DNA from: Methylobacterium fujisawaense
GTDB taxonomy: Bacteria > Pseudomonadota > Alphaproteobacteria > Rhizobiales > Beijerinckiaceae
Direction of reading: 5' to 3'
Assembly: GCF_014138435.1 (NCBI RefSeq)
Contig: NZ_JACJIM010000010.1
Location: 62,001-126,000 of the forward strand
DNA: 64,000 bases
Shown one piece after another: positions 50,314 to 56,549 of this stretch. Below the pieces are notes generated by a model. It was not told the origin of the DNA and ran no database searches. It worked only from the letters and a program-made list of their open reading frames with translations. The position numbers and the translations under genes are program-made. Each line of letters begins with the position of its first letter. The stretch's first letter is position 1.

Positions 50314-51479
50314 GACGCACACGCCTCGATCAGGTTGCGCAGGAACCGCTCACCCTGGCCGAGGGCGTCGAGGGTGATGAACTCGTCGGGCTGGTGCGCC
50401 TGGGCGATGTCGCCGGGGCCGCAGACCACCGTCGGGAGGCCCGCCGCCTGGAACCGTCCGGCCTCGGTGGCGTAGGGGACGGCGACGGTATGGTTGCGTC
50501 CGGCGAGACGCAGGCAGAGCCGCTCGGCCTCCGAGCCCGGCTCGGGGGCCAAGCCCGGGATGTCCACCTCCTCAAGGGTCTCGATCCGCCCATACGCGCC
50601 GTAGCGGTTCAGGCGCTCGCGGGTGACCCGCTCGACCTCCTGGGCGAAGAGGCGCGGAATCTCGGCCGGGTCGAGATCCGGGAGGCCGCGATACTCCCAG
50701 AGGAAGCGGCACTCCTTGGCCAGGATGTTCCGGGCGGTCCCGCCTTGGATCGTCCCCACATGGACTGTGGTCGAGGCCGGGTCGAACCGCCCGGACGGGT
50801 CGCCGCGCTCGATCATCAGATCGGCGATCCGGTTGAGGCCGGCCACGAGATCGCAGGCGGCCGAGACGGCGTTCGCCCCGAGGGCGGGACGGGCCGAATG
50901 GGCCTCATGGCCGTGAACCGTGGTGAGGCAGGTGACGATGCTCTTGTGGGCGTCCGCCACCTCCATGCCGGTGGGCTCGCCGACGATCACCGCGGCGGGC
51001 CGCGGCAGGTCGGCGCCGAACCGCGCGATCCCGTCCATGGATCCGAGACAGGTCGTCTCCTCATCGTAGGAGAGCAGGATGTGGATCGGCCGCTTCAGGC
51101 CGGCGGCGAGCATGTCGGGCACCAGGGCCAGGGCCAGCGCGTCGAAACCCTTCATGTCGACCGCGCCCCGCCCGTAGGCCCGGCCGTCGGCAAGGCGCAG
51201 CGTGAACGGGTCGCTGGTCCAGGCCTGCCCCGTCACCGGCACCACGTCGGTATGTCCGGACAGGACGACGCCGCCATCGACCATCGGCCCGATCGTGGCG
51301 AGGACGGCCGCCTTGTCGCCCCCAGGGTTCGGCAGATGCAGATACGGGACGTTCCAGCCGCCCAGATAATCGCAGACGGCCTCGATCAGCGGGAGGTTGG
51401 ACTTGTCGCTCTCCGTGTCGAAGGACACGAGGCGGGCGAGCATGTCGAGCGGGCTGAGCCGCTCGCCGGTCGCGGACAT
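50310..51479 (-). CDS. argE: Acetylornithine deacetylase
   Basis: 389 residues from ATG 51479. M20 zinc peptidase fold: LSGHTDVVPVTGQAW with the first His/Asp, RGAVDMKGFDALALA with the bridging Asp, SYDEETTCLGSMDG with the catalytic Glu, and the lid containing GHEAHSARPALGANAV. The last ligand His is seen in PGDIAQAHQPDEFI. It removes acetyl from N-acetylornithine. It ends with the overlap into speG. A third arginine gene in the window, 4.7 kb from argF. Confidence 0.93.
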   Translation of the reverse strand: MSATGERLSPLDMLARLVSFDTESDKSNLPLIEAVCDYLGGWNVPYLHLPNPGGDKAAVLATIGPMVDGGVVLSGHTDVVPVTGQAWTSDPFTLRLADGRAYGRGAVDMKGFDALALALVPDMLAAGLKRPIHILLSYDEETTCLGSMDGIARFGADLPRPAAVIVGEPTGMEVADAHKSIVTCLTTVHGHEAHSARPALGANAVSAACDLVAGLNRIADLMIERGDPSGRFDPASTTVHVGTIQGGTARNILAKECRFLWEYRGLPDLDPAEIPRLFAQEVERVTRERLNRYGAYGRIETLEEVDIPGLAPEPGSEAERLCLRLAGRNHTVAVPYATEAGRFQAAGLPTVVCGPGDIAQAHQPDEFITLDALGQGERFLRNLIEACAS

Positions 51480-51513
51480 GGATTCCTCCGGGGCGAGGCC
51501 CCGGGCCGGGACC

Positions 51514-51906
51514 TCAGTGCAGGCTGCGGCGGACGTGCGGGCTGTCGAGGGAGAAGGCGGGGATCTCGGCCTCGAAGCTCTCGCCGGCCACCGTCGCCAT
51601 GGTGTAGCTGCCGGCCATCAACCCGTCGGGCGTGTTGAGGGGACAGCCGCTGGTGTAGCAGAAGGACTCGCCCGGCTCCAGCACGGGCTGCTTCCCGACC
51701 ACGCCGGTGCCGCGCACCTCCTGGCAGGCGCCGTGGCCGTCGATGATGCGCCAATGCCGCGAGCGCAGCTGAACCTGCTCGCTGCCGTTGTTCACGATCT
51801 CGACCGTGTAGGCGAAGAAGTAACGGCTCTCATTCGGCGAGGATTCCTCCTCGACGAAGCGAGATTGCACGGTCACACTAATTCCCCGTGTCTCGGCCTT
51901 GTACAT
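51514..51906 (-). CDS. apaG: ApaG (DUF525) protein
   Basis: 130 residues from ATG 51906, chosen because the ApaG fold starts here (MYKAETRGISVTVQSRFVEEESSP). Immunoglobulin-like single-domain protein with FFAYTVEIVNNGSEQVQLRSRHWRIIDGHG, VVGKQPVLEPGESFCYTSGCPL and MAGSYTM, a near-complete family match. Function in bacteria is unclear: it is linked to Co/Mg resistance in enterics, and the same fold occurs in F-box proteins. It is 34 bases ahead of argE on the same strand, so it may lead that operon. Confidence 0.93.
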   Translation of the reverse strand: MYKAETRGISVTVQSRFVEEESSPNESRYFFAYTVEIVNNGSEQVQLRSRHWRIIDGHGACQEVRGTGVVGKQPVLEPGESFCYTSGCPLNTPDGLMAGSYTMATVAGESFEAEIPAFSLDSPHVRRSLH

Positions 51907-52172
51907 CGCCCTATTTGGCCCTTCTTCGGACTGTGCGATTCGCAGAAGCCGAAAGGAACGCGCTTCCTGGCCGGTCGTAGTAGGCGGCGGAATCGCCGTC
52001 AATTGCGGCGGACTACCTCGCGTCGTCCCGATCCCGGCCCCGGGCCGGGCGCCGCGACCGGCCGGGTCGCGGCGCCGACATGACGCGGCCCTCGGAAGCG
52101 GTTAAGCCCGCGTTAGCGGGTCCCGGCCGACAACGCTCGCCGACGCGGACCTGCCGGGCGCGCGAAGGAGTC

Positions 52173-53306
52173 ATGGGCGCGATGAACGCGGGCGCAGCCA
52201 CGGGAGCCGCCGATTCGGGCGCGGATGGCCGGTCCGGCATTCTGCCGGCCCAGGCGATCGCCGCCCTGGCCAGGGCGGGCGGGATCCGCGCTGCGACGCC
52301 CTTCGCGCCCGACCAGATCCAGCCCGCGAGCCTCGACCTGCGCCTGGGCGCCAAGGCCTACCGGGTGCGGACGAGCTTCCTGCCGGGCTCCGGCCGGACG
52401 GTCCAGGCCTGCGTCGACCGGCTGTCGCTGCACGCCGTCGACCTGCGACCGGGTGCCGTCCTGGAGACGGGCTGCGTCTACATCGCCGAGTTGCAGGAGA
52501 GCCTCGCCTTGCCGGGCGATCTCGCGGCGGCGGCCAACCCCAAAAGTTCGACCGGGCGCATCGACGTCTTCACCCGGGTCATCACCGACCGGGGCGAGGC
52601 CTTCGATCAGGTGGAGCCCGGCTATGACGGGCCGCTCTACGCGGAGATCTCGCCGCGCACCTTCCCGGTCCTCGTGCGGACCGGCTCGCGCCTGTCGCAG
52701 ATCCGCTTCCGCCGCGGGGCGCCACGGCTGACCGAGGCCGAGCTCGGCCTGCTCCATGCCCGCTCGGCGCTGGTCGACGTGGGCAGTCCGTCCCTTCAGG
52801 GCGGTGTGGCGGTCTCGGTGGACCTCTCCGGCTTCGACGGCCTCGTCGGCTATCGGGCGAAGCGCCATACCGGCCTCGTGGACGTGGACGCCCCCGGCCG
52901 TCATCGCGCCGCGGATTTCTGGGAGCCCCTGGCGGCCGACGGATCGGGCAGCCTGATCCTCGATCCCGGGCAATTCTACATCCTGGCCTCCAAGGAAGCG
53001 GTCCAGGTCCCGCCGGACCACGCCGCCGAGATGGTGCCGTTCGATCCGCTGGTGGGCGAGTTCCGGGTCCACTACGCCGGCTTCTTCGATCCGGGCTTCG
53101 GCTATGCCGGAGCCGGCGGGGAGGGGGCGCGGGCCGTCCTGGAAGTCCGCTCCCGCGACGTGCCGTTCCTGCTGGAGGACGGGCAGATCGTCGGCCGCCT
53201 CGTCTACGAGCGCATGCTCGACCTCCCGGAGACGCTCTACGGGGCGGGGGCGGGGTCGAACTACCAGGCCCAGGGCCTCAAGCTCTCGAAGCACTTCGCG
53301 TTGTAA
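52173..53306 (+). CDS. dCTP deaminase of the long (duplicated) DCD type
   Basis: 377 residues from ATG 52173 (GAAGGAG three bases upstream; an ATG at 52182 is also possible). Two trimeric dUTPase-like domains in tandem: the first with IQPASLDLRLGAKAYRV and PKSSTGRIDVFTRV, LYAEISPRTFPVLVR; the second with VGYRAKRHTGLVDVD and SKEAVQVPPDHAAEM, FGYAGAGGEGARAVLEV. This fits 2'-deoxycytidine 5'-triphosphate deaminase of the DCD_C type (about 360-380 residues), roughly twice the common Dcd. It makes dUTP from dCTP for thymidylate synthesis. Lrp-type regulator follows after 35 bases. Confidence 0.85.
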   Translation: MGAMNAGAATGAADSGADGRSGILPAQAIAALARAGGIRAATPFAPDQIQPASLDLRLGAKAYRVRTSFLPGSGRTVQACVDRLSLHAVDLRPGAVLETGCVYIAELQESLALPGDLAAAANPKSSTGRIDVFTRVITDRGEAFDQVEPGYDGPLYAEISPRTFPVLVRTGSRLSQIRFRRGAPRLTEAELGLLHARSALVDVGSPSLQGGVAVSVDLSGFDGLVGYRAKRHTGLVDVDAPGRHRAADFWEPLAADGSGSLILDPGQFYILASKEAVQVPPDHAAEMVPFDPLVGEFRVHYAGFFDPGFGYAGAGGEGARAVLEVRSRDVPFLLEDGQIVGRLVYERMLDLPETLYGAGAGSNYQAQGLKLSKHFAL

Positions 53307-53341
53307 TCCGGCCCGGAGCCGTCGACGGGAGCATCGTTCGC

Positions 53342-53803
53342 ATGGACGCGGTGGACCGGAAGATCCTGGACCTCCTCCAGCAGGACGCGACCCTCCCGGT
53401 GGCCGAACTCGCCGAGCAGGTCGGGATCAGCGCAGCCCCCTGCTGGCGCCGGGTGAAGAAGCTGGAGGCCTCCGGCGTGATCCGGCGCCGGGTCGCCCTG
53501 GTGGATCGCCGCAAGGTCAACGTCCCCACCACGGTGTTCGTGGCCGTGAAGGCGCCCCGTCACGCCGCCGACTGGTCCGACGCGTTCCGGCGGGTCGTCG
53601 CCGGCTTCCCGGAGATCGTCGAGGCGTGGCGCCTGACCGGCGAGATCGACTACCTTTTGCGGATCGTGGTGCCGGACATCGAGGCCTACGACGCGGTCTA
53701 CCAGCGCCTCATCGCCAAGCTCGACTTCTCGAACCTGTCCTCCTCCATCGCCATGGAGGAGATGAAGTACACGACCGCGGTCCCGACGATCTACGTGACG
53801 TGA
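53342..53803 (+). CDS. Lrp/AsnC-family regulator, DecR-like
   Basis: 153 residues from ATG 53342. N-terminal HTH (DRKILDLLQQDATLPVAELAEQVGISAAPCWRRVKKLEASG) and C-terminal RAM/ligand domain. Several segments resemble E. coli DecR (YbaO), the cysteine-responsive activator: APCWRRVKKLE, VALVDRRKV, FPEIVEAWRLTGEIDYLLRI, SSSIAMEEMKYTTAVPT. The gene converges with a cysteine dioxygenase-family gene 22 bases away. A role in cysteine sensing is inferred from these two facts. Confidence 0.88.
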   Translation: MDAVDRKILDLLQQDATLPVAELAEQVGISAAPCWRRVKKLEASGVIRRRVALVDRRKVNVPTTVFVAVKAPRHAADWSDAFRRVVAGFPEIVEAWRLTGEIDYLLRIVVPDIEAYDAVYQRLIAKLDFSNLSSSIAMEEMKYTTAVPTIYVT

Positions 53804-53825
53804 CGCGGTCGCTCCGCGGCGCGAC

Positions 53826-54347
53826 TCAGCCCGCCGCGACCGCGTAGGTCCGGTGGATCGACGAATCCTGCGCCCGGTGGTCGTAGCCGTAGACGTGGAT
53901 CGAGACGGCCGCGTCCGGCCCGTCATTGGCGATCCGGTGCAGGTTCGGTCCCGACGGCATCATGCAGGCGACGAAGCCGGGCTCGCGGACGACGTCCTGC
54001 GTCGCCACCGCGTGGGTCTCGCTGATCGGGCGGTACCACGTTTCCCGCAGCCGGCCGCGCAGCAGGCCGAAACAGCACGAGCAGTGATGGTCGTGGACCG
54101 GCGTCACCGCGCCCGGCGCCCACACCATCGCCCAGATGCTGATCGCCTCGGTGCCGAACAGCAGATTGCGGCTCAGGCCCGGACCGCGGCCGACCAGCCG
54201 CGACGGGTCGAGGAGATCCGGCTGGGTCAGGATGCGGACCAGCGTGGCCCGGGCCGCGGCCAGATAGGCCTCCGGCGAGCGGCCCGCGGAACGGGCGAGG
54301 CTCGCCATCATCGCCTCGACATCGGTCGGGATGGTCGTCTGCGGCAT
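53826..54347 (-). CDS. Cysteine dioxygenase-family thiol dioxygenase
   Basis: 173 residues from ATG 54347 with AGGAG seven bases upstream. Cupin fold: VTPVHDHHCSCCFGLLRG gives the iron ligands (His85, His87) and a cysteine cluster, the third His is at 137 in GPNLHRIAN, and the conserved Tyr region HVYGYDHR is near 153-155. The family oxidises cysteine or 3-mercaptopropionate to the sulfinate with O2 and Fe2+. The substrate cannot be settled: no definite Cys-Tyr cofactor or Arg60 equivalent was assigned. Convergent with the DecR-like regulator. Confidence 0.85.
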   Translation of the reverse strand: MPQTTIPTDVEAMMASLARSAGRSPEAYLAAARATLVRILTQPDLLDPSRLVGRGPGLSRNLLFGTEAISIWAMVWAPGAVTPVHDHHCSCCFGLLRGRLRETWYRPISETHAVATQDVVREPGFVACMMPSGPNLHRIANDGPDAAVSIHVYGYDHRAQDSSIHRTYAVAAG

Positions 54348-54669
54348 CGGCGGGTCTCCTTCGGCGCCCTTCACGCGGCGCCCTTCACGAGGCTGCGCGA
54401 AGCGTACCGCAGGCCCGACGGCGCGGGGTTGCGTTCTTGACCGCGATGTCGCCCGAGCGAGCAATGGGATTGCGCTAATCGGCGATCGGACGAAATCCCG
54501 TTGCGCGCCCTCCGCTATCCCGGCGAAGCCGATGCCGTCGTGACGGAACCGGGCGTGCCGTCGGCGAACGTCCGGCCGTCCCGACGCCATAGCTCTCCGG
54601 GGATCGGTTCCTGCCGGGAAAGGGCGGCGGATGAGCCCGCGATGCCGCCGGCGAGAACCACCGAGGGTG
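54348..54669. other. Intergenic region between thiol dioxygenase and pgl
   Basis: 322 bases upstream of the dioxygenase and downstream of pgl. A 13-base direct repeat ggcgcccttcacg occurs at 54363 and 54377. No supported gene; short frames here lack ribosome binding sites. A promoter for the dioxygenase gene is expected but none is clear. Confidence 0.5.
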
Positions 54670-55395
54670 TCAGCCGGCCGCGGCCTCGTCGAGCAGCCAC
54701 GCCACGGCGCCCGTGCTGGTCACACGGCCGGCGGGCAGGCTCTCGCCCGCGGCGAGCCGGGCGAGGGGCGCCCGCTTGCCGGCGCCGGTGACCAGAAACA
54801 GCACGTGCCGCGAGGAGGCGAGCGCCGGCAGCGTCAGGCTGATCCGCGGGACGAACGGCTCCAGGCCGGCCTCGGGCACGGGGACGACGAGCCGCCGGGC
54901 CTCGTCGGCGGCAGGCGTGCCGGGAAACAGCGAGGCGGTGTGCCCGTCCTCGCCGAGGCCGAGCAGAACGAGATCGAACAGCGGCCGTGCCGGATCGAGG
55001 CGCTCGGCGCCGTAGAAGTCGAGAAGCGTCCGCTCATAGGCGCGGGCGCCCGCGTCCGGGCCTGCGTCGGACGGGATGAAGTGGAGGTGCGTCGGCGGGA
55101 TCGGGGCACCGTGCCCGAACGCCTCTCGGACCATCCGGACATTGCTGCGCGGGTCGTCCCACGGCACCGCGCGATCATCCCCGAAGAACCAGTGGATTCG
55201 CGCCCAGGGCAGCCGGGTCGCGTAGTCCGGCCCCGAGAGCAGGCCGTACAGCACCTTGGGCGTCGAACCGCCCGAGAGGCAGATCGCGATCCGCTCGGAC
55301 CGGCTCTCGCCGCAGGCCTCGATGAGCCGCTCGGCCGCCGCGCGGGCGACCGCCTCCGGATCCTTCAGGATGTGGCTTCCGGCGGGAAGGCTCAT
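54670..55395 (-). CDS. pgl: 6-phosphogluconolactonase
   Basis: 241 residues from ATG 55395. DevB/Pgl family with AICLSGGSTPKVLYGLL, WFFGDDRAVPWDDPRSNVRM, and LLGLGEDGHTASLFPGTP, the classic active-site triad of segments, followed by RISLTLPALASSRHVLFLVTGAGKR. It hydrolyses 6-phosphogluconolactone to 6-phosphogluconate. Downstream end of a minus-strand sugar phosphate cluster, 65 bases after gnd. No zwf in the window. Confidence 0.93.
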   Translation of the reverse strand: MSLPAGSHILKDPEAVARAAAERLIEACGESRSERIAICLSGGSTPKVLYGLLSGPDYATRLPWARIHWFFGDDRAVPWDDPRSNVRMVREAFGHGAPIPPTHLHFIPSDAGPDAGARAYERTLLDFYGAERLDPARPLFDLVLLGLGEDGHTASLFPGTPAADEARRLVVPVPEAGLEPFVPRISLTLPALASSRHVLFLVTGAGKRAPLARLAAGESLPAGRVTSTGAVAWLLDEAAAG

Positions 55396-55460
55396 GGGTG
55401 ACGGCCCTGCGGCTTCGGGGGTCGGACGGGTCGGTCTGCGGGCGGCCCGAGGCGGCCGGC

Positions 55461-56438
55461 TCAGCCCTTCGGCTCCTGGTGGCCGCCGAAGCCCTTGCGC
55501 ATCGCCGAGAGCAGCTTGTCGGCGTAGCTCGCGTGCTCCCGGGAGCGGAAGCGGCGGTAGAGGGCGGCGGAGAGCACCGTCGCCGGGACGCCTTCCTCGA
55601 CGGCGGCGTTGATGGTCCAGCGGCCCTCGCCCGAATCCTCCACGTAGCCGGAGAAGTCGGTGAGCTGCTCGTCGCCCGCCAGCGCCTGGGCGGTCAGGTC
55701 GAGGAGCCACGACGAGACGACGCTGCCGCGCCGCCAGACCTCGGCGATGTCGCCCATGTTCAGGTCGAAGCGGCGCTCGGCCGGCAGCTCCTGGGCATTG
55801 GCGTGGCGGAGGATGTCGAACCCCTCGGCATAGGCCTGCATCAGCCCGTACTCGATGCCGTTATGGACCATCTTGACGAAGTGGCCGGCACCGGTCGGCC
55901 CGGCATGGATGTAGCCCTGCTCGGCACGCGAGTCGCGCCCCTCGCGGTTCGGCGTCTTGGGGATGTCACCGACGCCCGGCGCCAGGGTCTTGAAGATCGG
56001 GTCGAGGCGGTCGACGGTCTCCGTGTCGCCGCCGATCATCATGCAGTAGCCGCGCTCCAGGCCCCAGACGCCGCCCGAGGTGCCGACATCCACGTAGTGC
56101 AGGCCCTTCTCCTTCAGAGCGAGCCCACGGCGGACATCGTCACCGTAGAAGGAATTGCCGCCGTCGATGACGCAGTCGCCCGCCTGCATCAGGCCCGACA
56201 GCGTCTGGACCGCCTGCTCGGTGATCGCGCCGGCCGGCAACATCACCCAGGCCGCGCGCGGCACCTCCAGCTTGGAGACCAGATCCTCCAGGCTCGATGC
56301 GCCGACCGCGCCGGCCTCCACCAGCGCCGCGACGGCCTCCGGGTTCTGGTCGAACACCACGGCCGTGTGTCCGTCGCGCAGGAGACGCCGGACGATGTTG
56401 CCGCCCATCCGGCCGAGGCCGATCATGCCGAGTTGCAT
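55461..56438 (-). CDS. gnd: 6-phosphogluconate dehydrogenase, decarboxylating (short form)
   Basis: 325 residues from ATG 56438; GAGGAG nine bases upstream fits this rather than ATG 56447, which abuts it. Rossmann GMIGLGRMGGNIVRRLLR, NADP-related region, DGGNSFYGDDVRRG and the catalytic GPTGAGHFVKMVHNGIEYGLMQAYAEG. About 325 residues is the short GntZ/YqeC-type, often NAD-dependent, rather than the ~470-residue enterobacterial Gnd. It gives ribulose-5-phosphate and CO2. Transcribed with pgl and tal-pgi. Confidence 0.92.
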   Translation of the reverse strand: MQLGMIGLGRMGGNIVRRLLRDGHTAVVFDQNPEAVAALVEAGAVGASSLEDLVSKLEVPRAAWVMLPAGAITEQAVQTLSGLMQAGDCVIDGGNSFYGDDVRRGLALKEKGLHYVDVGTSGGVWGLERGYCMMIGGDTETVDRLDPIFKTLAPGVGDIPKTPNREGRDSRAEQGYIHAGPTGAGHFVKMVHNGIEYGLMQAYAEGFDILRHANAQELPAERRFDLNMGDIAEVWRRGSVVSSWLLDLTAQALAGDEQLTDFSGYVEDSGEGRWTINAAVEEGVPATVLSAALYRRFRSREHASYADKLLSAMRKGFGGHQEPKG

Positions 56439-56455
56439 TGCCGTCATCTCCTCGG

Positions 56456-56541
56456 GGGTTTTCCTCCCCCGTGCGGGGAGGGGTCAGGGGTGGGGGTGGT
56501 GCAGACGGGACCGCTGAGCCTCATCGGGAATCGCCCCCACC
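56456..56541. repeat. Palindromic element between tal-pgi and gnd
   Basis: CCTCCCC (56463-56469), 5-base loop, GGGGAGG (56475-56481) form one hairpin, and GGTGGGGG around 56489 can pair with CCCCCACC (56534-56541). This fills nearly all the spacer between tal-pgi stop (56550) and the gnd start. It is the same GC-rich, G/C-strand-skewed style as the elements at 9211 and 59439. Confidence 0.6.
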
Positions 56542-56549
56542 TCCGGCGC

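Noticed and set aside
52102..52116. TTAA-N7-TTAG near-match to a CtrA box upstream of the dCTP deaminase gene
   Set aside because: One mismatch and no second half-site; less convincing than the three perfect boxes listed, so not annotated.
54515..54700. Short minus-strand frame after pgl
   Set aside because: No Shine-Dalgarno, it overlaps the end of pgl and has no recognisable motif.
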